From Pontederia crassipes (lineage: Eukaryota; Streptophyta; Magnoliopsida; Commelinales; Pontederiaceae): 64,000 nucleotides of DNA. Within the stretch, counting starts at the first letter, position 1, and each line of letters begins with the position of its first letter. Below, piece after piece: positions 49,432-60,871 of the stretch. Location: NCBI GenBank assembly GCA_030549335.1, contig CM060183.1, positions 33,292,768 through 33,356,767 on the forward strand, read 5' to 3'. The position numbers and the translations under genes are program-made. Under the pieces are notes generated by a model, which saw nothing but the letters and a program-made list of their open reading frames with translations, was not told the origin of the DNA and did not search any database.

Positions 49432-50707
49432 ATTACACTTTCCCAATAATGGACATCCCTGGCTTCACAAATGTATAGAGGCACTTTTGATTTTTTCACT
49501 TAATAAAGTCGAGCTCGCATATGACAACAAACCTCAAGGACTGCATAGTAATATAAAAGATGTAATATAACTCATAAAAAAGTAAAGCATGGTAAAGTAT
49601 AGTATGTTAAAGTACAGAACATAACATGGTAAAAATAAAATATTGATTTCAGTAAAGTACAAAAGCATGGTAAAGTATAAGATAAGACATAATCATGATA
49701 AAGAACAGAGTACAGATATGGTAACGAACAAAGTATCGATATAACGAATAAAGCATGATCCATTGCCTATTGTAATTAAAGTATTAAGATCAATTATTAA
49801 AGCACTTTGCTTATTGCTTATCCATAATTGATTTAAACACATCTGATTATTATTTATAGCTTATGATTCTATTGTACTAAGCGTTTTCGCTCACGGGTAT
49901 TCTATTTCTCTACATTGAGATTTTGCAGGTGAGAATTCTGCATAGATAGGTGATGGAGGACGCAGAGTTTGGAGAATGCTGCACGTGACTCATTTAACCC
50001 AATAAAGTCCAGTTCTCTTAATTGCATTAGTCGGATAATTGGTCCTTGTATTAGGAAGACATTGTGGTCTTCTCTTTCGAAATTGAACTTATGATCATTT
50101 GCTCGAGCTCATTTGGGATTGCAGTCATTTCCTTCTTCATTATGGATTTCATTAATTGATAGTGTCCTTTGATATTCTGACGTTCACTCTTCCACAATAA
50201 AGTCCTTGGTTATTTTATTATCATAATTGTTGCTACGTATTACATTTGTTAAATGGTCAAGGTCATATTATGGTCAAGAGTATTATAGATAATGTAGCGT
50301 CTTTGAGGTCAACCTGTCTGCCTACGTGGTAGGAGTGTCGATTTTGAGGGCGTTACAATTCATGAGGGTGCACGAGGTCACTCGACGCGGAAGCGAAAGT
50401 AGCGCCAATAGATAGAAATGAGGTCGAAGCGAACGACAACTGCGAGTCTTGCGAAGACGACGAGATATTGTGATCGGCGCAAAGGAGTTTAGGGCAGGGG
50501 AAAATAGCTCGCGAGCTAGTGAGGGGAAAAGTTGATGCGGCGCAGCCATAGCGCATGAATCGAATGATTGTGAAATTGCGTGTGATTCAAGCCATTAATG
50601 AGAGATCCGACGGATAAAAAATTTTTAAGTCGGGAGCACTCTATTAAATTCTAATCTTTTTTTTAATTAATTCGCGTTATTCCTAACGAAGAGGGCGGTC
50701 CCAATAA

Positions 50708-53381
50708 GAATATGTAACGCCCCAAAACCCACGTGACTTTCACGTGCTCAAAGTCGTCCCAAAGGCGCTACTCAATTTTCTATAAAACATTTTTGCGGAA
50801 TATAAACAATAAATGTGGAAGACTTTTTCAATAATAACAGCTAATAATTCATTATATTCAAAATAATTAAAATATTAATAAGTTCACAATTCTAATAAAT
50901 GCGGAAATAATAAAAATTAGACAACTCAATCTAGAACATGTGCAACATCTGTCTATCACTGAGCATAGCCACCTGCAGGATCATCCTCTATCAAAGTACT
51001 CTCACCTGCACGGATCCAGGTACAGAAAAATATCCATGAGTATAAAAATACTTAGTACGTAAGGTCTACTAAACAATCAATATGCTCAATCGAAAATAAG
51101 ATATAATCAATGATGAGTCAATTGAGCAATCAATACAATAATCAATTTACAATATAACGATTTATCAACATGAGCAACTATATCAAGTTATGGTCAAAAG
51201 ATCAATCAATAGAGATAGCAATTAATAATTGTCTAATCAATTGGATCGATGATTCAATATAACAATAGGACAATAAAGTCATAAATCAATAGGAAGGATC
51301 ATAAAAAGATCAGATGATCGATCAATATTGATTTAGCAATTAAATGTCTGATCACTATGACACTATTCAATTTAACAATTTTCAATTCAATATCAATGGT
51401 CATTGGTCAATTACAATTCAATTCGATTCAATGGGCGGAGGCAATGCCAGTCAACGCCAGTATCCAAATGACCATGACCTATTCAATTCGATTTCAATCC
51501 AACTCAATTCGATTCGATTTTAATTTAATTCAATTCAATTTACAATGTTCGGAGTTATTCAATTCAATGAGGAGCGCTCAGTCAATTAAGGAAACTCTAT
51601 GTCTCTTTCATGTAGGCCAGTGGGGGATTAGTGCCACGGCAAGCCACCCAACAATATAGCGCTAACAATTATTCGTGAATAGCGGGGGACCATGACCAAA
51701 CACAGGACAGCCATAGTTTCTCTAAAGGATGATGGCGCATCAAACCTTTAGGCCTACTATCTGTCTCATTCAATTCAATTCAATAACAATATGACTCGGG
51801 GGCTTGGAGACAATCAGAGAACATAGAGATCCAACAGCTTTCAGCTTTTATTTTATTTACCTAGAACGTCTATCTTTCAGCAATTTAATTTAGGTGAAAT
51901 AAGACCCAATCAGAAAGACTACCGGATCGATATCATAATCAATGATAAGATCGGATATGATAATAAAATAGGATCAGATATGATGACAATATGATTTGAT
52001 AAGATAATACTATTATCAGGTATGATAATAATATAATCAAGTATAGTGATAATTTAATCAGGATCAATCAATAAGAATACAATCAATATATCATATTTAA
52101 ATAATAATAATAGATAATCAGAATATACTAAGGAAGACCGATTCAATAATATAATCAATATATCACAATATGAATAGGAAGATAAATATAAAAATCTAAT
52201 AATTATAAATTATAAATAAATAACCCTCGGTCTTTTTTTTCAATGTCTTTGTCTAGTTAAAAAAAATTCGATTAAGGAATTCTTCCTTCTTGAATAAATC
52301 AAAGTCTAAAATTTCTTTCTTATATTTTTATTATATTTTTTTCTTGCTACTTTGTTTCTGTGATAGCAGAGATATCCAATTCCTCTACCTATTGCACTTT
52401 CCTCTTTCCTATTTCCTCTCTTTCCTATTGTTCTTTTTTTTTCTCCTCCCTTACGGCCTTATCCTCTTCCTTACTTCTTTGATTCCCTTTTTTTTTATTT
52501 TATTTTGCTTCTCTCTCTCTCACCGTCTCTTTGGCGGTGAAACTCCTTTTCCATTTATTTTTCTCCCTCAACTCCTCTCTACGTCATGTTCATAGACCCT
52601 TTCTTAATTTTTTTTCTTTCTCTAATAGCCTACGGCTGCAATCCCTCTACTCCCTCCAATCTTTCCCTTCTTAGAACTTTTTTTCCTTTTGTTTTCTTAA
52701 TTCTTTATTTCTACCGGACGCATATTGTTCAACCAAAGTGATGCGCGACGTGATTACTCTTTTTTTTTCAATTCTCTCTCCGGAGCACTTGCGCCACGCC
52801 CTGAACATGTCCCAAGGTATTATTATTTATTTTCCCTCTATTGTTAAGCAAATCGAAGGTATAAACACCCAAAATAATATGCGGCACCGATCAAATCCAA
52901 CGGAAATCAATCTTTCACTAAAATAAATAATAATGTATTACGATAAACCTACGGATCTCCCTTACGTACCTCGTAGCCGTTCGACGTTGCGTAGTCGTTC
53001 GACGTTGAATCATGCCTTGCCATGCGTCTGCCGTCGGACACCAAGAACTCATAGAGAGGAAAACTCTTTTGACGATCGACTCTAAGAATTTATTTATAGG
53101 GCTCTTAAATCTTTATCTCCAATCCATCTATAACTTACAATCCTAATCAAATTTAATCTTTTAATTAATCCCTTTTAATAATTTTGATTTATTTTAGTAA
53201 TTAAATAATTCCGAATTTAAATAAATCTCCCATAATACATTTTATCCTTAATTAAACTCCTCCCCTATTTTCCTTTATTTTCGGAATTATTTATTATAAT
53301 AACATTAATGGTCATTTTTCTCAAAATAAATAATAAAATATTATTTTTTCAACTATAAAAAATTGTGGTCGTTACAGAATA
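50708..53381. mobile_element. Solo LTR, 5-bp duplication GAATA
   Basis: The element 50713-53376 (2664 bp) starts TGTAACGCCCCAAAACC and ends GTGGTCGTTACA, flanked by GAATA at 50708-50712 and 53377-53381. It is the same family as 47233-49426 (shared CACGTGACTTTCACGTGCTC at the 5' end). No internal retroviral-type coding region is present. It lies only 345 bases from the outer solo LTR. Confidence 0.88.
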
Positions 53382-53594
53382 TTTTTTCATACGTATAAAA
53401 TTATGTCGTAATTTTAATATTATATTTGAAGTCATCCTTCTTCCGATGATAATTTTGATATGATGATAATTCCGAGTTCCAAGCTAAAGATTAATAATCT
53501 CCACATATTTCAATTCTAGATCCAGATACTTATGAATTCCTCTAATAAATTAAGTTGATTAAGATTGCTTGCACCATTTAGTCACGGCATCTGT

Positions 53595-53726
53595 ATAGTC
53601 TTTCCGTGCATGATCCAAAGTCTACATTTACTTGTGAAAGCTCGTCTTCTATCACCATTTGGTTAAGTTGATTAAGATGAACTTTCACAAGTAAACGTAG
53701 ACTTGGATCATGCACGGAAAGACTAT
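53595..53726. repeat. Hairpin with 46-bp arms and 41-base loop
   Basis: Arm 53595-53640 and arm 53682-53726 are inverse of each other with one mismatch and one single-base gap (CTTTCCGTGCATGATCCAA and onward). The arms are followed by ATTTATTCAAG. The sequence TAAGTTGATTAAGAT occurs both before the first arm (near 53560) and in the loop (near 53664). It may be a small foldback transposon, or a precursor-like RNA hairpin if transcribed. Confidence 0.85.
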
Positions 53727-56421
53727 TTATTCAAGTTGACCAACTCATTCGATCCCTCACCCCCAAATTTACTCAATTGATACCCCAAAAAATATTTTAT
53801 TTAATGGTTTCTTTTCACTTTTGATTTTTCTAGGAAATGACCATTGGGCAAGTAAAAGAATATAAATAAATTTATCTTACATGAAAATGAACTCCTTATC
53901 TCTAAAGGGCCCATTTGGACAAAAAATTTTTTTGTCATGAAATAAAATTTTATTAGCCTCGAATTTATTCCCATCTTCCTAATCCACTTACAACGAGGAA
54001 GAACACAAAATTCTCATGTATAGTATTTTTTTTTTTCCAATGATTGAAAGCGAGCCCTGCAAATGTTTAGACAAAATTCCTGGAATCAAAGTTCAGTCGA
54101 AAAGTAAATATATTATTATTTTTTTCAAGAATATCATAATTAAAAACTATATTTTTTATTATTAATACTTGATATTTTATTAATATTAATATAATAAAAA
54201 TAATATTATAATAATGATGGTTAAATTATAAAAAAATAAAAAAATAATTATAAGGCTAAAAACGACAAGAAAAATAAAGCTATTCTTTCATTTTGGAAGA
54301 ATATAAATATTAGGCTTGTGTGAGCTAAAATGATGGTATTGCATTTCTCAAGATGGTTTTGGACACAAAATTTTCACTGATTTAATCTTATTATCCACAA
54401 TATTCGACTATATTCCTAAAAGAATAAAATATTCCATCGTTTATTCGTCAAGCAGACGACTTTGGAAGGCACGGAGTTGGACATGGTTGATAATTTCAAG
54501 GCTCTTTACAATCTAATTCTTTTTTCTATTGACACTCGAGTATTATTTGAGTAGCGACGTCGATTGTCCAACTCGTATGATTAAAAGAATTATGCAACTT
54601 GGCATAGTCTCGGTCGAGTTTGACTAATTAAGTGTCACTTCGGCCGGTGAGAATCTCAATATTTTTTTAAAAAAATTTCACAAATGCCCAAATTTGAAAC
54701 ATCAATACAATGCGAGATTTTGACATCTGGTTTAAGATATAAAGATATACCTTTTTTATACATCCACGAAGTGAAGCATTATTGACCGTCCTGTTAGGTA
54801 CTTAACATGCAAACAAAAGAAGAAGAAGAAGAAGAGGAATTGGAGGCGTACCTGCCGTGCGTGTTGGGAATTGATTTGAATGGAAGGTATTCAAACTTGG
54901 AACTAACCCAACGACCATTAACAACAACAAGATTAAAGAACTAAAGAAAGGAAGAAGTAGGAGTCACTCGACGGCCACGTGGACAGCGTGGACTCGTGAG
55001 CTCACATAAAATCCCATTTTTTAAAATCATTCTTGATGCATCAAGGCCAACATGACGTCTCCTCGGGGGTTTGAAATTACATGTAATTTATTTTAGAATC
55101 AACTGTATTTCTGATCGAATGCATGGAAGGTCAGTCTAGTCCGATTTAATATCAAGTTTTATATAGAAAATTGAATTCCTTGTATAATTTTTTTTATTTG
55201 GAACGGTCGTAATTAAATATGCAACTCAAGGCAACTATCAAATTAATTGGGCTCGATAATAAGTTGACATTTTAACTTCATTGTTGAAGATAAGAATTTT
55301 TTAATAGGGAGCCAAAGTAATATCATAGAATAACAGAAAATAATAAAATTAGAAATAAATCATATTTATCTAAAAATAAGAAAACATTTTCTTTATATTC
55401 AATTATTTAACAATGATAATTAATAGGTCATTAATTATTTTTAAATTATTTTTATACTTTCACTCCTATTATACTTTCAAAGTAAAATAATAATAATAAT
55501 AAAATTGGTTCAATTTGGTAGAACCCAATTGAACCATTGAACTACAACTCAATTCTACCATCGATTCAATTCTGTGTAAAAAAAAAAAATCTTTTATCGA
55601 GTGTTCAATCATGTTTATCAATGTTTCTTAAATCTTGATCACATCTAAAGACGAAATTCATCATGGTTCAATCAGTTGAACTATATCCAATAAATAACAT
55701 AATATTGTCTTTATTGACTTAAAAACTATACAAGGTGTAAGATTATAATAATATAAAATATAATGGAATAATAATATAGTAAATTTCAATTTAAATAATA
55801 ATTATTATTTTCCTATTTTAAACATATATTATTCAAAATTAATTATATTGTTTTATTATTTCTTAAAAAAATGTGCTCATTTTTTATTTTTCATGCATTT
55901 TTCCTTATATTCCCTTTGATCAATCCAAATAAATTTTCTTATTCATATTAACTCATAATAATCAAATTTTGTTATACTTAGTTACTTTTCTAAATCAACT
56001 CATCTTCCCACATTTTTTCGTTAGTTATATCTCACTATCATTTATCTCATTTCCTTCTTTTCTTCCCTTTCAATTCTTCCATCAACATTTCATTATTTTT
56101 TTATAGTTTTGACTAAAAACTGAGCCACACATCCGGTTCAACTCAGGTTTCCCTTATTCAATCTTTTTTTTCTTTTTACAAAAATGGGTTATGTATATTA
56201 ACTCAGACAATTCATCTCATCTTAAAAATGTTTCTTTTTTTGTCAAAAAAAGGGAAACTGAATACTATGACAATAACTTCATTTACGCTCCTCAAGATCT
56301 GACATTTATGGCAATTCACCACTCGAATTGAAAACTCAATTGATGAGCCCATTAATAAGACATCAATGTTATATTTCAAATTATTCAATCCCTTCTCAAC
56401 CAAGTACAAAGTTAGGGGGAG

Positions 56422-56465
<44 letters not shown>

Positions 56466-56902
56466 TTTTGAAATTTATATTATGCCCCACCACCACCACC
56501 ACCACAAAACCGCTTGGAATGGGATGTAGATGGCTGTGGATAATTAACTAACTCCCTCTTCGTCCCTCCCCCTGGAAAAGTAAAGTTGGTATTCTAAAAG
56601 CCCCACCACCATAAACAAAACATGTTCCATTCACACAATTAAAAAAAAAGGACGAGATTTTCGAATCGAATTAATCATATTTCTTCTCTCTTCTTTTTCC
56701 TCTTCTCACTCGGTTACATGAATCTTTCATCCCTCTAAAACTCTCTTAGATTTTGAAACCATGTCTGCGACGCCAACCCAACCTTAATTCTCATTTAATG
56801 TGTGCCCATCAGCCAACCCCCCTTCATTTGGAGTCTTCCTCCTCTGCACCTAATTGACTTGTTGGTCTTCCTCCTCCCTTCTTTCATAACCCTTCCTTCT
56901 GT

Positions 56903-56946
<44 letters not shown>

Positions 56947-57305
56947 TGTGTGTGTGGATGCTGTTTAGAACCTCCCCATCGCTTTCTGTGGAATTCTGAT
57001 ATTGTAACATTCGCCCATTTTGCTGCTTTCAGTTTGCTTATCTCTAGATCGTTATAGAGGAGCGCGCAACACGATACATTTATATAACTTAACTCCCCCT
57101 TCACGCTTATTAGATGACGCCCTCCTCTTCTTGCTCTCCTCCTCCTCCTCTCTTCTTTGACATCCATCTCTCACACTTCACCCTTCTTTCATTCCTCTAC
57201 TCCTCCTCCATAGACGGCAATAAGGCCTTTAACTCGCCGCTGCACGCAGCGTCCGGAGCCAAGCGCGCGTACGCTTAAGACGCGCAAGAACATGCCGTAG
57301 AGGCC
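53727..57305. other. Intergenic DNA and promoter region of the GT14 gene
   Basis: AT-rich with no supportable gene. It includes an (AT)n run at 56424-56461, a (CT)n run at about 56905-56941 followed by (GT)n, and CT-rich sequence up to the start codon of the GT14 gene, consistent with a pyrimidine-rich plant promoter and 5' UTR. Confidence 0.6.
57079..57088 (+). promoter_or_regulatory. TATA box of the GT14 gene
   Basis: TTTATATAAC lies about 220 bp before the start codon, giving a CT-rich 5' UTR of about 190 bases. Confidence 0.55.
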
Positions 57306-59385
57306 ATGGAATTGGTGTACCCTTTGGCCATGGACAGAAGATGGGCGTTCCCCTTGGTCCTGACCTCCATCCTCGTGGTCTTCATCGTGTTCACGTCCAT
57401 TAACGTCGGCCTCGTCGTCCCTTCCCTGCATACCGTCTTCTCCGGGCTCCCCCCGCCGCCTCCGGCGGAACCTGCGCCGCCGCCTAGTCCTCCCCTCCCG
57501 CGCTTGGCCTACTTGGTCTCAGGGTCCAAGGGCGACCTGGACCGCCTGTGGAGGACACTGCGGGCCGTCTACCACCCGCGGAACCTGTACGTCGTGCACC
57601 TGGACAAGGAGTCGCCGGAGGGGGAGAGGTCGGAGTTGGCCGCCCGCGTGGCGGGCGACCCCGTCTTCGCGAGCGTCGGTAACGTCCGCGTGATCGAGAA
57701 GGCCAACTTCGTCACCTATCGAGGGTCGACGATGGTGGCCAATACCCTGCATGCCTGCGCTGTGCTCCTCAAGATGAGCAGGGACTGGGATTGGTTCATA
57801 AACCTCAGCGCCTCTGACTACCCTCTCGTCACGCAAGATGGTCATACTTCGTATCCCTCGTGTCTTGATTCTGATCTCCATGATCAGTTCCATTCCTTGT
57901 CTCATGAGATGCTGTTCTTGTCTGCAGATCTTCTCCATGCCTTCTCTACTTTGCCCAAGAACATAAGCTTTGTGGAGCACACGAGTAACTTAGGATGGAA
58001 AGAGTAAGCTACTTTTCCTCTTTGGATTAGAATCATAATTATTTTTCTAGATTTGTAATCTGGAATAGATGTCCCTCCCACTTTCTTATAGTTCATAATT
58101 CTGCGTTGCATGCAGGGATCAGAGAGCAAAGCCATTGATCGTCGATCCTGGACTTCATATGTCCAAGAAGTCGGATGTCTTCTGGGTATCTCAAAAGAGG
58201 GCGCTACCAACCGCATTTAAGCTGTTTACAGGTACCCAAAAGTAACTTATATGCTTTGTAAACTGCCGTCCAAATCCAATTGATTTAAGCCTGAGAAAAG
58301 AGTTCTTGGGGTCTTCTTACTTTTAGAAACTGAGTATCTAATCTTGGTTCAGACGTTCCTAAATATAGTATCTAATTGATTCAAACTGAGTTAGTATCTA
58401 ATATGCCTATACCTGATTCCATTCTCTACTCATTTTCATAACTCTTGTATTAATCTAAACAGCAAATTTTAACATTTGGTCATTCTTGTTTATTGTTAAA
58501 CATAACCATCAAATCTGTTCAGAAATTGTATTCACAGTTTGCTCGTTCTTGGTTTCTAAGGTTACATGATCAAGAACAAAATGCTCATCCGCCAGTGATG
58601 AGATCGAAGTATTAGAACGTCTAAAGCCTATCGTTAAGATCGAACTCATAAAACATTCTTATCTGAAAGGATTGTACCTTATTGATGTCCGAACTGAATT
58701 GTTGACGAGAGCACATTGAAATTTGGATATCAAAGTTTTTAAGCATGAAACTAAAAAGACAGAAGAGTGACTCTTCAGCTTTTAGCCTTTTACCTTGCGA
58801 TCGCGTGGTTATTGCTTCAGGTCTCGATGCACGAAATTGAACACTTTGAAATGTAGGCCTCCACCTGATGTTTTCTTCCTGACAGGCTCTGCGTGGGTGG
58901 TCCTAACGCGAGAGTTCGTCGAGTACTGCATATGGGGATGGGACAACCTACCGAGGACTCTGCTCATGTACTACACCAATTTCGTCTCCGCCCCTGAAGG
59001 CTACTTCCACACGGTCATCTGCAACGCGCCTGAATTTGCTCACACCGTGGCGAACCATGACCTCCACTACATCGCGTGGGACAACCCGCCGAAGCAGCAT
59101 CCCCGCAGCCTCAAGGTGGCCGACATGCCCAGAATGATCCGCAGCAACGTGCCCTTCGCCCGCAAGTTCAACCGCGACGACCCCGTGCTCGACAGAATTG
59201 ACGCCGAGCTCCTCGGCCGCGTCAATGGGAGCTTCGTCCCTGGAGGGTGGTGTGCAGGAAGCCCGCGGTGCTCCGAGGTTGGAGAGCTCACGGAACTGCG
59301 TGCTGGACCAGGGGCTCTGAGGGTGTCGAGGCTTATGGATAGGATAGTGCGATCTGATATGTTTGTCAGGAACCAGTGCAGATAG
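57306..59385 (+). CDS. GT14 family glycosyltransferase (GlcAT14-like, core-2/I-branching fold)
   Basis: The four exons 57306-57840, 57928-58003, 58116-58231 and 58886-59385 have GT/AG borders and consistent phases, giving 408 residues. There is a short cytoplasmic tail, one membrane anchor (about 15-38), a proline-rich stem (48-64) and a luminal catalytic domain. Family signatures include RLAYLVSGSKGDLDRLWRTL, YVVHLDKES, DWDWFINLSASDYPLVTQDD, FVEHTSNLGWKE, DPGLHMSKKSDVFWV, SAWVVLTREFVEYCIWGWDN, NFVSAPEGYFHTVICNAPEF and SFVPGGWCAGSPRC. Arabidopsis GlcAT14 enzymes add glucuronic acid to arabinogalactan side chains in the Golgi; the same role is likely here. A second in-frame Met at residue 9 is an alternative start. 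Confidence 0.95.
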
Positions 59386-60871
59386 AAGACATGACGATTT
59401 CAGAAAATTTTAGGAAAGATTTTTTCAGAATCCCAGAGAAAACTTACGGAATCTAACTGATACTATGTTGTGAATATTAGAATACGAAACAGATGAGTTG
59501 GAACACGTGTGTTGATACAGCAGAATAAGATTGAGTTTGAAGGCTAAATTTGCAAATGGGGGAAGAGTATTAGGCGCTTTAGATATTTGTTTCCTTTCCA
59601 TAAAGCAAGTTCCCATGTGAATTACAGCCCACAAAAAGAATTATATCATAGTGTTATCTTCAGCAAGAATTGAAAAGGAAAAAATATCATATGCATGTTC
59701 AAACATATCACAAGCTTGATCAGCATTCATAATTATTACCTTGGCAACAAGCAACAGCTCATCTTTTCATATAGTCCATGAGGGAATCACCCTCAAAGGC
59801 CAATCAGTTAGAGCTCGCAATAAATATACTGATCTCAATAGGATGCTATGATAAGAACACACCATAGGTAAAGCCTACGGATAATTCATGCACAAGAATA
59901 AAGCAAGCAATACGTTCAATGAACACTCAGTATGAAACGCATTCTTTTATAAATTCTCTCAACGTTCGTGGCGTTTCCCTAAGATAAGAGAGAAGTTAAC
60001 ACCGGAAAGGTGTTACACATCAAAAGTATCACGCAGACGAAAAAGGCAACCTTTCCATCTCCCCCGCTTTCAAGCCAGTGGGAGTGGGATGTCCTTTTCT
60101 GGGTTTGGCATTCATTGATGGATTTGATTTGAGGCTTATCTGGATTTTGACCGGTATCTTAGTTGGTTAAAAAATCTGATACGGCATTTATATCCAGCAT
60201 CAGATTTTTGGATGGATCTTCTTATTTCTGGTCTTAACAAGCGTCTGCCTTTTTTTTATTTGAGATAATTCAGGGTGAAGACTACCAAGATAACTTTTGA
60301 TTGGTAAGATTGTTTATCTCTTTTCCGCAGAATAACATTGAATGGGAAAGAAAGAACTAAGTAATAAAGCCTGAAGACAAAAGGACCATAAAAAAAATAT
60401 GAGGTGATGCATGAAGAAAGATTTGTTAAGTGTTCCGAGTCTCCAATTTGATGTGTTTTCTGAGAGGTATGATGATGAGATCAACCTCGTTTATACACGA
60501 CTATGGTGCGTCCTTGCTAAATGTTTGGGGGTGTAGGATATTATTTCACATCGACAAAGAACATATGTCAAGCAAACGCAGAGTATATCAATCAGCGTGA
60601 AAGTTGATGCAATGAAAATCTAAAGACAAACAGAAAAAAAAAAGCTAAAAGACATGGAGAACCAACTGTGATTAATTTACATCTAACTGTGCTACATTCA
60701 TCTGCCACTATGTCACATCCTTAGTAGTTCGTGTTCTAAATATTCACTGTGCGTATGAAGCAGGTAACTATTTGGTTTCTGATGAGCGGTGGGTAGAAGG
60801 TTTCCATACAGATTAAGAATAAATGAAGAATTATGAGTTAAAAGTTGTATGTAGATGCAGAGAGGACAATG
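59386..60871. other. Spacer between two convergent genes
   Basis: It holds the 3' ends of the GT14 gene and the Raf-like kinase gene, which face each other. No other feature is seen. Confidence 0.5.

Larger units (their letters stand above)
45598..50362. mobile_element. Solo LTR (outer), 5-bp duplication ATTCA, interrupted by a second solo LTR
   Basis: The element 45603-50357 begins TGTAACGCCTCAC and ends GAGGGCGTTACA, with ATTCA on both sides (45598-45602 and 50358-50362). TG...CA ends and a 5-bp duplication are the marks of an LTR retrotransposon. No gag, protease, reverse transcriptase or integrase is encoded, so this is a solo LTR left by recombination. It is about 2.56 kb once the nested element (47233-49426 plus one 5-bp duplicate) is subtracted. 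TGTAACRCC...GGYGTTACA ends and very long LTRs suggest a Ty3/gypsy chromovirus (Tekay/Del type), which is inference. Confidence 0.82.

Noticed and set aside
45598-50362. A full-length LTR retrotransposon between the TGTAACG and GTTACA ends
   Set aside because: No gag-pol open frames, and a nested solo LTR explains most of the extra length; a solo LTR fits better.
53595-53726. A rho-independent type terminator or a known MIRNA
   Set aside because: The arms are too long and this is eukaryotic DNA; I recognise no conserved plant miRNA in the arms.
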